Shown piece after piece: positions 1-12,209 of a stretch of 64,000 bases of DNA. Both the position numbers and the translations under genes were made by a program. Position 1 is the stretch's first letter. Each line of letters opens with the position of its first letter. The DNA lies in contig NC_070560.1 of assembly GCF_026914185.1 (NCBI RefSeq), positions 6,129,501-6,193,500 on the forward strand, read 5' to 3'. Under the pieces are notes generated by a model. That model was given only the letters and a program-made list of their open reading frames with translations, was not told the DNA's origin and made no database searches. The DNA comes from Puccinia triticina. Lineage: Eukaryota > Basidiomycota > Pucciniomycetes > Pucciniales > Pucciniaceae.

Positions 1-387
1 ACTGGCGAAAGTGCATCCGAGGTCTTGAAAGCCGCCTTGGATGTTGATGTCGAGCTAGCAGAACCCTCAGGGGTCGGGATCAACTGCACCAAGCTTGATA
101 ACCTCCAACCCATTCTCCAAGCCTGGACCACACCGGATACTCTGCCCATCAACCACTCCAAAACTTGGCTCTGGCTCTATCCCGACGGCGGACCCACCTA
201 CGACTCTGTCAACCGGTCTTGGACTGGCTCTCCAATCACTCACCAAGAATGGGCAAATCAACTCTTCACTGTTGCTTCCAACTCTTCAGCCTCTTGGGCT
301 GGTGTCGTCATTGGCGGTTGCTGCAAAGCAGGAACGATGCACATTCGTGCCCTCCATCACCTTCTCTCTTCAACAACCGGGAAATGA
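1..387 (+). CDS. Homocysteine S-methyltransferase, C-terminal part (5' end outside window)
   Basis: The frame is open from the first base, so this is the 3' portion of a gene starting left of the window. The visible ~128 residues contain GVGINCTKLDNL followed about 70 residues later by IGGCCKAGTMHI. The paired cysteines of the GGCC motif are the zinc ligands that activate the thiol in the homocysteine S-methyltransferase (Pfam S-methyl_trans) family, and the earlier Cys in GINC is the third expected ligand. These enzymes move a methyl group from S-methylmethionine or S-adenosylmethionine to homocysteine to make methionine in the cytosol (yeast Mht1/Sam4 type). The protein stops soon after the helix following the zinc motif, as in family members. 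The upstream barrel is not visible, so substrate preference cannot be judged. Confidence 0.85.
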   Translation, partial: TGESASEVLKAALDVDVELAEPSGVGINCTKLDNLQPILQAWTTPDTLPINHSKTWLWLYPDGGPTYDSVNRSWTGSPITHQEWANQLFTVASNSSASWAGVVIGGCCKAGTMHIRALHHLLSSTTGK

Positions 388-855
388 AGAGATCATCTCG
401 ATAATGGTTTGCTGCAACCTTGTTTGCCGATTTTCTTGCCCTCGTTTTTCCTTCGTTCTTTCTTGCAAGGACATCGTCGTTTAAACTATTCGCACAATAC
501 TCGGAGCAGCAAAGCACCACGCTGCAAATCACTTTGCAGATATGTACTGTCACATGAGGACCTGACGGGATGCTGTTGTCGATATAGAACAAATAGTTGA
601 ATGCTATTGCCGATATAGAACAACTAGTTCTTCGGGGCTGAACTCGCGAAGCGACCCTCCGTCAGGAGGGACTTAGACCCTAGCTCCTCAAACTCGTGTA
701 GCAAGAATGGAATTTTGGGGTACTTGGTTTATTTTTTCTACAGCTCACCTATCTGAATCACACCCGCTCCCATGTGATTAGCTCAATGTCAGTAAAAGAT
801 GCTGGAGAACAGAGTAGCAATTATTCTATCTCCAATGATCCCTTCCATGTTTTAG

Positions 856-991
856 TGGAGGACTTCCCGTCAATCTGCAGCCCCCTGCAGAACCAGATCT
901 GCAGCCAGAAAAGCTTCATTTTTGCGGGGAAAGGCTGTCGGGGCTGCAGATCTGGTTCTGCAGGGTCTGTAGAACCCGACGAAGTCCTCCA
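856..991. repeat. Imperfect hairpin (foldback) about 136 bp
   Basis: The outer arms TGGAGGACTTC and GAAGTCCTCCA are exact complements. Inside them, CCCTGCAGAACCAGATCTGC pairs with its reverse complement near 946-964, leaving about 40 bp as loop. It sits in the 388-1531 intergenic stretch, which otherwise holds two GC-rich stem-loop-like patches (about 640-690 and 1225-1320) and no recognisable gene. It could be a small MITE. Confidence 0.6.
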
Positions 992-1531
992 GTGTAGAAA
1001 GAACTGTGGAAACTGAGGTGCTGAGCAATGACCTTTCCTGTGTAAAATCCAAAGTTTGGGTGTTTTTGATGTTTTTTTTTTTTTTTTGGAGTGGAAGGAA
1101 TGAATTGAGATGCCTCGAATTCTCCAGGTTGGACAGGCACAAGCCATTCTTCAACCTCAGGAAATTCAATCAGACGAATGTTTTGGAAGGGTTATTGAAA
1201 ATTCCTCTCACCAAAATCTAGAATCTATGTAGCCCCCGCAGAAAGGAGCGATAGGGCGCAAGTCCCACCTGCGGAGGGCTTTTAGAGGACCCCCGCAGCG
1301 GTGAGGAGCTTGGTTAATTTCGCCGCTTACCAGGAGGTTAAAGGAAGCTGAAGATGATTTTGTTGTGGTCCCTTGGACTCCAGAGTAACTGCCGGCAATG
1401 AATTGGTGAGTGGAAAGCCGTGAGACGCGGATTGCGGTGGAGCCGAGGGGAGTCGGCGGAGCGGAAATTGTCCGGAACCAAACATCCGGCCAGCAAGACC
1501 TCTCACTCGAAGGCTATTCGGAACGCCAACC

Positions 1532-3261
1532 ATGGACAACGAAAGCCAAATCGCAGAGAAACGCAGGGTTAGAGCCGAGAAGAAAGCCGAAAAACAAGCA
1601 CAGGCAGCAAACGTGGAGTCGGACCCGACAATCCCGCTGAGAAAGCCGGGCAACGGTTCAGAAAAGACTCGGAAAGCTTACAAACCTAGAGAGTCAAAAT
1701 CTGTTGTTCACCGCGCTCCTCCCACTGGTCAACAAGTGACGGCTAGTATTCATCAAAATGGGAAATCTATCAAGATCATGACTTGGAATGTGGGCTTCTA
1801 GACTATTCCTGATTGTTCAATACGGTTACCGACTCGCGTCCATTGCATATTACATTTATTACTTTCGTGTCAAAAAATATATGAAGACTGACCCGCTGTT
1901 CCTTCTTTTTCTGCCTTCAAGATTTTGGCACAGTGCCTCGTTCGAAGGACTTTATTCCCCGGGAGTGATTGTCTAAAGTGGAAAGATAGAGGGCCGGCGA
2001 TTACTCAAGAAATCGTCGATTACAACCCCGACGTGGTCTGTCTCCAGGTGAGTAAACTTCATCGTCGGTCTCCATAACATACAATTTCCTTCCTTTTTCT
2101 CCCAGCATTCATGCCCACAAGCTTGACTGGTTACACGTTTTCCCTGCACAGTAGGAAGTGGACCGTCTGGAAGACCATAAAGCGGTGCTCTCCGCAGCAG
2201 GATACGAAGTGCTGCACGTGATCGGTGGATACGAAGAAGAAGGAAAGCAGCACGGATTGTTGATCGGATGGAAAGATGACTTACTTAACTTGATCGATCA
2301 GAAAGTGATCAGGTTTGACGAGCAGGAGTTCAAGTCGCGCGTGGGCCTGAGCAGGGCGACTCGGAACGTCGCGTTGATCGCCGGGTTGGCTTTCAAGCAT
2401 CATCCTGGCGGCTTGGTTATTGGCACTGCCCATCTGTTTTGGCATTCCCGGTACTCCTACGAACGGACTCGTCAAACGGCCTTCCTCGCCAAAGCGCTTG
2501 CTGAATTTAGGAGCGAGGATCGTGATACAACCAACTGGCCTGTCTTCTTGGCGGGCGACTTGAACGAACAGCCTGGTGGACCCTCTTATCGACTGCTCTC
2601 AGGCGCCGCCCTCCCGGAGAAAGAACAGCTTATTCTCAAGGAATCGGCCCTGATACACAAGTCGGCCGATCGACTGTTTACCAACATAGCAGACGAGACG
2701 TACGTGACTTTTGAGGGGGATGAAGACCGGGTCTTCAAAGACGTCAGACCTAGCCGACCAGAAGATGGCCTGTTTGATCTTCAAGAATTGGAGGAACTTT
2801 TTGGCTCGCGTCGTTGGTTAAGTCTCTACGGAAATTGGGCAGATAAAATGATCAATGAAGAAGGTAACTGGTTTAAGGATCGCCCTGAATTCAAAGACCC
2901 CGGGCAGAACGGAAAGCTGGTACCTTGCCTGGATCAACTTGGGTCTGGACAATACGAACCAATGTGGAGTAAGCGCGTATCTCCTTACAACCTCTCTGCA
3001 TTGCATTTTCCCCTTCTCCTGGTCTAATTTTGGCTCTTCTTTCATCCGGATTCTATAGCCAACTTTACACCTCTTTGGAGATGCACGCTAGACTATATAT
3101 GGGTGCTTTGTACAGGAGCAAGTTCGACCAGTGCTATTGAGGTTCTTGCGCTCTTGCCCACCCATCGGACTGAGGCTCTTGAACCTGGCCTTCCCCGCTT
3201 GGGGGTCGAGCCGTCCGATCACATCCCACTCATGGCCGAAGTAATGATCCCATGCCTGTAG
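1532..3261 (+). CDS. NGL2-like RNA exonuclease (endonuclease/exonuclease/phosphatase fold), four exons
   Basis: I model join(1532..1789, 1922..2047, 2155..2968, 3059..3261), 466 aa. All junctions are GT/AG and the phases agree. The basic Lys/Arg-rich N-terminus (about 80 aa) precedes the EEP fold. Splicing exon 1 to 2 creates MTWNILAQCLVRR, the first EEP metal/active-site motif with Asn86. Splicing exon 2 to 3 creates CLQEVD, giving catalytic Glu129. Later motifs are GTAHLFWH (~218), LAGDLNEQP (~260-268) and the terminal SDHIPLMAE with catalytic His454. The stretch TPLWRCTLDYIW is also typical of Ccr4/Ngl proteins. There is no leucine-rich repeat, which argues against Ccr4 itself. Yeast Ngl2 trims the 3' end of 5.8S rRNA; a similar role here is inferred from the family. 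The first ATG in the open frame was used. Confidence 0.85.
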
Positions 3262-3933
3262 AATTTCCCCCTTTCCACATTCAAATTGCATTACATATAC
3301 GCAAACATATTGGCGAAATCGGATTCAGTAGTGGCTCAGTATATTCACTGTCAAACTTCAATAGATTTCTTCTTGCCCCATGATTTTCGGGAACACCCTG
3401 GCATGTCTTGATGTATATAGCCGGGCTATTCTCTTTGTATTGAATTTGCATATTCAGCCTAATTTACATCAGTAATGACTCTCGACCATAACCAATTCTC
3501 CCTCCTCTCTACATGGAAATTTCTGGTAACAATTTTAACCGAACTCTTCTGGTGCTGTTTTGGTTTCCCATGTCAGTCCCTATGTTTTTTTCTCGATAGC
3601 GTCGCAAGCTTTGCGGAAACCCTAACTACATACGGTATGCACACTCTCAACACAAGTCAGGCGAAGCTTGGAAGTGAAGTCTGGATTGTTTTCTTGACTT
3701 GAATGATTCGCAAAAGGGTTACTTCAATCTAGGTATTTATGTGATTTCTTTACAAAGGAAGCTTTGCAACTGATTTCAGTGACTGTGCTTATTTTAATAA
3801 TACAAAATGGTTGAAACAAGATGAAGAAAATGTCTAGTTCTGTATCCAAGTAAAAGCAGAACGAAAAATCTATTTTGGCTCAAGCGAAGGGGCAAGATCA
3901 ACTTGACACACTGCTTGTTTTTCTGAGTTTTTT
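3262..3933. other. Intergenic, convergent 3' ends
   Basis: AT-rich sequence between the stop codons of the NGL2-like gene (plus) and the secreted protein gene (minus). I see no ORF with family signal and no repeat. It presumably holds both 3' UTRs. Confidence 0.5.
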
Positions 3934-6760
3934 TTACAGTTCGGTAAGCCCTCTCTTGTGCATGATTCTATGAACATGAGAAAGCTGATCCTCAAGGCTT
4001 CGGATACGCAGATGAGTGGATGAGTCGGTCTTGCATGCACATCCGTCACCCCCACCCCCTCCAGACATGCCGCCGGAAGATCCGGGACCGGAGCCACCAC
4101 CCATTCCCCCCAAGCCGGAACCGGAGCCACCACCAATTCCCCCCAAACCGGAACCGCCGCCACTGCCCCCAGGATCGCCCGCAGAGCCACTGCTACCTCC
4201 CCCAAGACCAGATCCGGTGACACCCCCAGTATCGGCCGAAGGGCCACTACCAGTTCCCCCCAAGCCGGAACCCCCGTCACCCCCTCCGGAGCTGCCAGGT
4301 CCACTACCATCAGCATCGACCATCGTGCCGTTTTTGCCTGTGCTTCCGGGATAGGAACTTGACCCGGTTGAATCGGCCGGACTGTCGGTAGTTCCCTCTG
4401 TAGAACCCGGGCCTGATGTGCTTGAACTTCCGGGATATGAACTTGAGCCAGTTGAGTCGGGACTATCGGCACTTCCCCCGTTAGACCCGGTACCACCGGT
4501 TCCGCTACCTTCACCGGAGCCAGTGCCGGATGAACCACTGCTAGCACTGCCATCAAAAAATGAATGAAAAAAGCTTCCTCCATCAGAGGAACCCGAAAAG
4601 CTGGAGAAGAGGCTTCCGAATGCGCTTCCTGCGATATCTTGGAGAATTCCCATTCCATCCTGTTGCTGGATCTTGGGGTTTTGCAATGAATCGTGCTCTT
4701 GACCACCACTACCGCCATTGACGCTATCCAAGAAATTGTCAATGACCGAACTTCTGACTGAGACTCGAGACTTGATATTGACGTTGACTTGGGCATCTAC
4801 TGATGCACCAATGTGGATCCCCTGCTTTCCTTGGGAGGGTTTCGAGGTCACCAGTCCAGTCGTGACTTGAACCGCAGCTGCAAAGCTTGCCTGAAAGAAA
4901 GCGAAACGACAAATGCGAAATTCTACTGGTCAGCCTTCTCATGGTTCCTCCGATCCGACTTTGATTGCGAGTCCATAAAAGAAGGAATTTGATCACGTAC
5001 CTTCACTTCTGCAAATTGATCTACCTCGGACGAACTTGATCCGTCAGAGTCAGACCCACCACCAGATGATGCATCGGCCTTCGTAGATTCATCAGTGTTC
5101 GGTGAGGAACCTCCCAAGTCACCACCACGAAGGCTAGTAGCAGCTTCCGGCGAAGCTGAATCTGGAGATACCTTCGTAGGGTTTGGAGTGGAATCCGTTG
5201 TGTTATTGGAGGATGGAGGAAATCCATCTGGACTCTTAGTCTTATCCCCAAGCAGACTGATATTGTCTCCCGAAGCACCTGCATCTTTATCAGCACCGCC
5301 AGATCCCCCTCCGGCTAATTCCCCTGGGGAACTGCCTATATCACCAGTCTTCGTGCTCAACGTCGCGTTGGCGCCTAAGCTTGCGTCAATACCAACATTA
5401 GTAGATTTGGAAGCGGCCGTTTTGCCTGATTTTAGGTCACGTTCAACTTTGGTGAGCATTTCTGCACACATGGACACGTTGGCTTGAATCTGAGTGCTGA
5501 AGGTTGTTTGAGAGGGTGGAACATGACAGTTTGTCACGGCTGGTTGGGCAGTCAACTTGATTACCGAAAACATCGTGAAGGACACTTGTGCTCGAGCTTG
5601 TTGGAGGATGGTCAGTGATTTTTTACTTCCATCTTTGCTGACTGTCTTTTCCAGCTTAACCAAGCTCTGGAAGAGCCCAGAGAGCGTCGTCAACGTGGTG
5701 GCAGATAAAGTGACGTATCCATAAGCTGCAAAAAGAGCACATCAAATTACTAATCAGAAATGGCTGTTTGCTACAACTACCCGGACCGCCTCATCATATG
5801 GAATATATCTGCTCACTTTCACATGCTTTCCCTTGAGAATCGGTCCCGTTCATTTCGACTGGAGCTGTTATGCTCACAGTCTTGTTTGCTGTGGCATTGA
5901 AGGAACCTTGGATACCTTGTTGTACATCTGTTCGACTACCCGGGGAATCTAGAAGAAAAGGGATACAAATTCATCAATTTCTCGTTTCAATCAAATCAGC
6001 AGCTCAAGTCACACCCAGGCCTCAAGTGGGCTTTCTAAATGATAGAAATCATGAAGCATTTCAAATCACCTGGGGTGTCTTGTGCCTTTTCCATAGCATC
6101 TTCTAGCTGTCCTGCCATCATTTTCTCGACCTGATCTGATAGTTTCTCGAGTCCAGGTAAAGTAGACAGGGTGTGGTTCAATATTTTTTGCAACAACTGA
6201 AGACTTGCGCTGGATGTTTTATTCAGAGCATCTCCGCCGCCTTGGTTTGTATCGTCCGTAGGTCCTCCTGGTGTCCCGTTTTGGTCCCCTCCAGTGGCGT
6301 CGTCCGTAGTCCCTCCGGGATTGTTGAGGTTATTGTCATCTGGCCGCCATGCACCATCACCTCCCAAAGCAGGTGAACCGTGAGGGAAAGTATCCGTGAG
6401 ATCTGCACCTACGGCACCGGTGGATGCAGTATTGTTCGGTTTCTTGCCGCCTGGCTCCCATGCACCATTACCTCCCAAAGCATTAGGACGAGGGAGGGCA
6501 TTCGTGAGATCCGCACCTACGGCACCGGGGGATGTCACTCCGCCTTTAAGGTCAGGTGAACCCTTTGTACGTTTTCCTTCATCGCTGCCCAATTTTTCTG
6601 AGTCTGAGTGGCGACCAGGGAGTGGGGAAATCGTTGCATCCTTAGATGTAGATCCCTGTCTTTTGTGCAGGTTGTTAATTCGCAAATCGTGGTGCGGCGC
6701 AGCCGCTGAGAAAAAAGGCTGGATGACGACAAGCAGAAAAATGGCACTGCCAAATTTCAT
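3934..6760 (-). CDS. Secreted Gly/Ser-rich protein, copy A (four exons)
   Basis: I model complement(join(3934..4890, 5001..5725, 5817..5948, 6070..6760)), 834 aa, with GT/AG introns and consistent phases (1,1,0). The protein starts with a hydrophobic signal peptide (about residues 1-21, ending SAAA). A dibasic Kex2-type site follows at Lys33-Arg34. Next come a Pro/Gly/Asp-rich segment, a conserved amphipathic region, a central Thr/Ala/Val-rich domain with spaced Cys (exon 3), and a long Gly/Ser/Pro low-complexity tail in exon 4. The tail ends in a short charged, probably helical segment with a CACK motif. No known domain is recognised, and a wall or apoplastic protein is the simplest guess. 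An inverted paralogue lies at 50830-54031. The introns and the middle of the gene are nearly identical to that copy, whereas the low-complexity parts differ in unit and length. Confidence 0.75.
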
Positions 6761-8167
6761 GATGCGAGGCTAGAGAATATTTGTGGCTTGTGTATCAAAA
6801 TGTGGTGTGTGATGCAAGGCAACTGTCGGCCTGGTTCAATAGAATAGCCAAAACAACTCTAACGCGTGAAGATGATTGCTTCCGTGGTGAATTCAACACT
6901 CGACGGATACGAATGGTTCCCAAAAAATGGTGGAAGGAGGTTTGGCTATTTAAATCATTTGAGATGTCGGGATGTCCCCAGCAGCCCTTGATGCAGACGC
7001 AACTTGCAGGTGTGCAACCGCCTTGCGTCATTGCTTGCTCGTCCTTTCAAACATCTCCTAAAACAAAGCATGGAATCCGAGGATCATAAGAGACGCAAGG
7101 CGAGCTCGAGTCTGCCGGGATAGAACAGCTCCGGTTGACCTGTTCAGATGAGTAGGACCATGCCCAGCTGTGCGTGGATGATGTCATATGGTTGATTCAC
7201 CGGCCCCCGGTAAATGAATCTCACCCAGTGGAAAAGGATTGGGGTGAAACATTTGGCCGGAAGCAGGTGGTCAAACTGGATGCAGCCAGCAAGGGTGCAA
7301 CATCGGGCACCGGTGACATCGAGGCTTTATAGCAACGCTAGCAGTGCAAGAGCCGCGGGGGAGGCACGCAAATTCAGCGCACGCTTCGGCACACCGGCGA
7401 CCCTACCCGTTGGACGGGGCAAAAAGAAGTCTCAGCCAGGATCTCGTAGATCGCGTTTCGTCTTGTTTCGTCATGTGGATAGCATTATCCTGCATTGTCC
7501 ATACAAAGGGCGCCGATGCTTCGAGACCAGTGAGATGTGCCTGCCCCCCGACGACCTTGCACGACCGACGGTCCGGCCCTGTTCATCCGAAACTCAAATC
7601 GAGAATTCTTGATGAGTGGTTCTTCTGATTGTAAATATGTAAACGGCAGATGGTTCGCGGTCTACACACATGTGGGAATCCAACCCTGGTCGCCTACTTA
7701 GCGAGGAGTCCTTCCCGCCGACCGCTGCGAGTTCACTGGCAACAGCGTGCATTGTATGCATCAGTCAGCTCAACCAGTCGACTCAGGCTGGTACAAGTCA
7801 AAATGAAAAATGAAATGCAACAAAGGATAGAGAGCACAAAGCATCACTCCGTCAATCAAGTTCAAAACTATTTCGCGGGTTGTGGCACTGTCCGAGCATT
7901 CAGATCCTACAGTGCGGGTATCAAAGTATTTTCCTTTCTGATTGGCTGTAGGGAAATACAGTATTCACTACCAGAAGCTGAGTAATGAGATCGACAATTG
8001 AAGCAACAAAGATTATCAACAATGCAATTCGAAATGAGAAAACATCAAAATTCCTATGAAGAGGGAAAAGGTAGACATATAGAATGAGATCTTGCTAAAT
8101 TAAGTTTAAAGTATTATTTTTATCGAAACAAAGAGTAATTTTTTTGTAGATAAGACAATGCATCGCA
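6761..8167. other. Intergenic; upstream region of copy A with partial homology to copy B upstream
   Basis: No convincing gene. Around 7040-7080 the sequence CTTTCAAACATCTCCT recurs, inverted, upstream of copy B (near 50500-50515), so the duplicated unit included at least 300 bp of 5' flank. ORFs of 111-132 codons at 7214-7985 have no recognisable motif, and I treat them as chance. Confidence 0.45.
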
Positions 8168-10337
8168 TCAATTGCCTTGATTATGCTCAGCGCCCCACCA
8201 GGGTTGTTCGATGCCGGTTTTGGCGGCATCCCCATTTCCGTCATCACTACTATCTTCGAACTTCACGGTTTCTTGGTAGCCACTGCTAACGCCTCCACCA
8301 TAGCTGGTAGTGGTGCCTCCACTTTCCCGATTCAAGTTGTCCACAGTGTCTGCGCTGTCTGATCGCATAAGCAAACGTCGCGAACCTTCACTCTCTGATC
8401 CCGATGGAGAAAGCATTGCTGGCCCAGCGAGAGTCATTGGGTTACCGACCGAGTCGGTCTTTGGTTGACCAATAGAGAGAGGGTTGGTATTGAATTCGTC
8501 GTCAGTGGGAGTCAAAACCATCTCGTCGGGCTCGTTGTCACTCGAGCTTTCAGTAGGAGAAGCTAGGTTGTCGGAGGTGTTAAAAGCCTCTGTCAGACCT
8601 TCGAGGCGTTTGAGCAGGGTAGCGCCACCTAACGAAAACCGGGTGACCGGGTCGACTGGAGACATTGTGGAATCGAGGGTGCCAGGGAGACCTCCCAAAC
8701 TAGTCCCCGAGTGTACCTGGGCCATTTCAGGGGCTGAGCCATTCGATGGAGCGTCCGTGTAGGTCCCAAAATCACTTTCAGGCTTTTGAGTCCGGCGGCG
8801 GTGAGCCAAAACAAAAAAACCGAATACCAAGGCAATCAAAGCCAATGAGCCAAAAACACCTCCCACAGCTGCGCTTGTATGGCTCGAAGGCCCAGCGGCA
8901 AATACATTGGGTGGTGTGTCGCCTAGTTTGCTATTAAACAAAAGTAAAGTGAGTTAGCGTTTGCGCGAGGGAATACCACGCATAAATCACTTACAAGCCA
9001 TGCAAGTTGTTGACCATTGCGGTGTTATTGAACATGGTATCATTGTTGAGCATGCTGTTGTTGAGCGGGGTGGCACTGGTGACCGGGTCTTGAGTGCCGT
9101 TAATGATAGGGATAGATTGCTCAGGAGTAGAGGGGTTGACGCTCTGAATGTTCAGTGCGGTGGTAGCCGGGTCAATTGTGGCATTGCCATCAGAGATAAA
9201 AGAAGAGGCAGAATTGACACCCTGATCAGAGTCTTGTGGCGCATCAGCGGCTATTGAAGAAGACAAGGGATTTGGAGATGAGGAGTCCTGCGACGGGGGT
9301 GAGTTAGCTGGTAAGCCGGTTAAGTCTTGAGCCTCGGAAGTAGCGATGGGTTGGGTTTCCGGGGTCTCTGACTGCGGAGAAAATTGAGGCACTTCAGCTT
9401 CAACAACCGGTAGTGGGGTTGTTTCCGATTGAGGAGCTTGGTTAGGGGGTATGATGGCCGCAGAAGGTGTTGAAGCTTTGGCTGGGGATGATTCAATCTT
9501 CTTCAGGTTTGGCAGTACAGCAGCTGCCCCTGCGATTGAAGCGCTTTTCAATTTTTGCTGCGGGCTGGCTGGAGGCTTGTCAGAATGATGATTCAAAATG
9601 TGTTTTTCACCAATTTTCACAACATGCGCTGAGGTGGCCGGTGCAGGAGGGGTCTTCGTAGAGGCATGCACCGGAGGGGCAGCAATATGCGGGGGCTGAG
9701 GAACGGGAGAATCTTGAGCCGATGATCTGACGGGAAGGGCGGCGACTGGCTTGATATGAGACTCATCGACAGCTGCGGTCGCCTTGGGTGTTACAGAAGC
9801 AGGGTCGATGTGGGCGGGAAGCTTGGTAGGGACTTGTGCCGGTTTGCCCGAAATTGCCATAGGTTGCTTGGTAGGAGTAGCAATAAGTGTTTTTATCGGA
9901 GCCGGGAAAGTGGGGTGCATCGGCACTATTCTCTGGGTGGGTTTGTGGCTGTAAGGTTTGAGGAGTTTGACGGGCTTGTGCGCAATTGGTTTGAGTACTT
10001 TCACGACGTGGTGAAGGGGCCTCTGAGCATTATGCTTTGTGGGCTTCTTGACAGCGCGTTCTTGATAAGCGAGGTTAGACTCAGACTCGTCGGACATTGA
10101 CTCGTAGTTTCGTGCATTTAATATTCTCTCGGGGAATTTGTTTAATCGGTTCTCGAAATCACAATGACCCGTGAAGCAGAGGGCGGCGGAAAACGCAACA
10201 GGAATATCGGTGGGAGAGCCAGGTTCATCGGACTGGTCAGGTACTGCCGGTTGGCGATACGAAATAGAGGGGTGTTGCGCATGCATCATGATGATTCTGC
10301 GTGCATGGCGCTTAGCAACTTCACTGGAGACAAGCAT
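8168..10337 (-). CDS. Single-pass membrane protein with Pro/Ser/Thr-rich ectodomain, two exons
   Basis: I model complement(join(8168..8930, 8995..10337)), 701 aa; the GTAAGT donor and TAG acceptor keep the frame. Residues ~85-445 are rich in Pro, Ser, Thr, Lys and His, with repeated HKP/KPxK-like stretches and many N-glycosylation sequons near the end (for example NNDTMFNNT). A hydrophobic segment rich in Val/Gly/Leu/Phe (about 468-490) is followed by HRRR, a stop-transfer pattern giving a cytoplasmic tail of ~210 residues rich in Ser/Asp/Glu. This layout resembles fungal wall-stress sensors of the Mid2/Wsc type, but no WSC domain is seen, so the role is only inferred. The chosen ATG gives no signal peptide. 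A 5' exon carrying one may lie at 10400-10700, but I could not build it with consistent phase. Confidence 0.6.
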
Positions 10338-12209
10338 GGTGCCAGTCGAGTAAATGGAACAGGTTAGAGTCACTGGAATTGATCGCCCCGGTTATGGAAT
10401 GCGGAGTTTCTTGATGACTAGCAAGTCGTGAGAGGGGAATCAGTATCATATGCGTAGATGAGTCAAGTGATAGGGTGTGCTTACAGTAAAAGGGGCACAA
10501 AGATAGCGGTAGGACGTATTGTAACCGGAAGTGAAGTCGCGGGATACTAACTCGATTGCAAAGAAGAAGGATGACCGGTGTAGAGCGAGTGTGTAAGTGA
10601 GTGCTGAAGCTAGGCCCCGGTGAATTGAAAAATTGATAATGAGGTCGAGAAGGAAGGGATGGCGCACGGGACGTAAGCGGATGGACGAGTACCGTGAGGG
10701 GATTTAATCAAGTGATACCAGGAAGAGTTCAATAAAATCAATGTAAAGAAATTGTGCGAGAGAAAAACAATTTGATCTTCCAGATATAAATGGGGAGTAG
10801 ATCAGTGGGTTTAAAGATGTACGATGGGGCGGTTCAGCAGGGCAACACAGATGTTTGGATATCGTGATGTAAGAAAGAAGAGTGGATAATTGGTCAGAGG
10901 GGAAAAATAGTGCTTTATGAAGTGGTGGAAAAGGTTAGAAAGGAGCGTAGTTTTACCACCAAAAAAATGAGTGTGTTTTAGTCAATCTGTCATACAAAGC
11001 AGAGATGGCGGGAAGCAGACGAAGGGCATAAGGTTCTGTGATTGATGAAAGTTCGAGTCGAGGATCCAACCTGGCCAGCGAGAGGGCTGGTCAGGGGACG
11101 CAAGGTGCATTTGTATTGGTAAAACAGAGACAAGCGGCAAAAAATGGCATCCGGCTAGGTTGGGAATCAAGCCACACGTATCTCTGGCCAGATCGCAGGA
11201 CTTGGACTCCGGTCCTGTTGGTCGAACGCGATAACGACAGTCGCGCTCGGGATTATTGACCCATTGGGCTGACTCTGGTCCGGAAGCAAAGCTGACGCGG
11301 CGCTTGGGCCATTTCTTCGGAAAGGCGAGGATAAATGCCTCTCCGACCTTAGAAAGAATACACCCCTTTTGGTTTGAAGAAATGCAAGTCCGGGAATTCG
11401 CAATAGCAAGGTGACCATCAATTTGGTTCTTGGAACCTGGGGGGGTGATTTCGCCAGGAGTTGAGGAAGATGCGGGGAGGCTTGGAAAAAGGTAACCAAA
11501 TACACCACCGCATGGCAGTGGTTTTGAAAATTCTCTAGGGCCAATATTCCCTTACAACCAGCAACAATCCCCGTCCATCCCCCATATCCAATCCACACCG
11601 ACGAACCGCTGTCAGATGAGTGCTCCAAATGGACAACCCTACATCCCCAGCAAGGCCGATCTTGCCTACCAGCGGGCATGTGGGTATATCCCCCAAACAC
11701 CCAACCCATCATTGACCCCATACCACGCAGCCCCCCCGGCCCCTCGGCCGCCTGTCCAATCCCGCCTTCCAATGGCTCACCCGCATAGACAGCGTTGGGG
11801 GCATTCTCCTTGTGTTGATCAGATGCCAGAGGGCATAAATGTGAAGTGGGGTGGGGTCAAGATAAGGCGGGAGCATTTGGTGATGGTCGGGCTTGTGGTT
11901 CCAGCAGGCGGCGGATGGCAACTTGGTGGGGGGAAAGCGCTGTACTTTGGGAAGGCACCAGTGGTTTATAATTGCGCCTTTATTTTTTGAAACCATTTTG
12001 GGCTGGTATTCTGTAACCAAAAATGAAATCGCGCTGAATTCAATTTTTTTTGGAAAAAGCTTAAAAAAAAAACCCAAATATCATTTATAATTGGCACCTG
12101 ATACAATCACATGCCCTGCTGTGATCAAGCATCGGCAAGCGTCCCACTCCATCCAATCACCACCACAGCCAACACTGCAGCCTACGGTCGGCCTCTCTCA
12201 ACAACGGTA
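10338..12209. other. Intergenic, possibly with degenerate element ends
   Basis: No gene is supported. Two short stretches, 11965-11979 and 12085-12101, read TTTATAATTG(C/G)xxCC. They resemble the right terminus of the GGGCCCAATTATAAA element family annotated at 12648-13436, so eroded copies may end here; matching left ends were not found. Confidence 0.3.

Noticed and set aside
4016..4354. Proline-rich 112-codon open frame on the plus strand
   Set aside because: It is the antisense shadow of the Gly/Ser/Pro-rich exon 4 of copy A; the splice pattern, signal peptide and paralogue all support the minus-strand gene.
7214..7985. Possible genes of 111-132 codons
   Set aside because: No motif, no splice-supported extension and no paralogue seen.
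11167..11990. 201-codon minus-strand and 124-codon plus-strand open frames
   Set aside because: They overlap each other, have Trp/Gly/Pro-rich composition without recognisable domains, and lie near eroded element ends.
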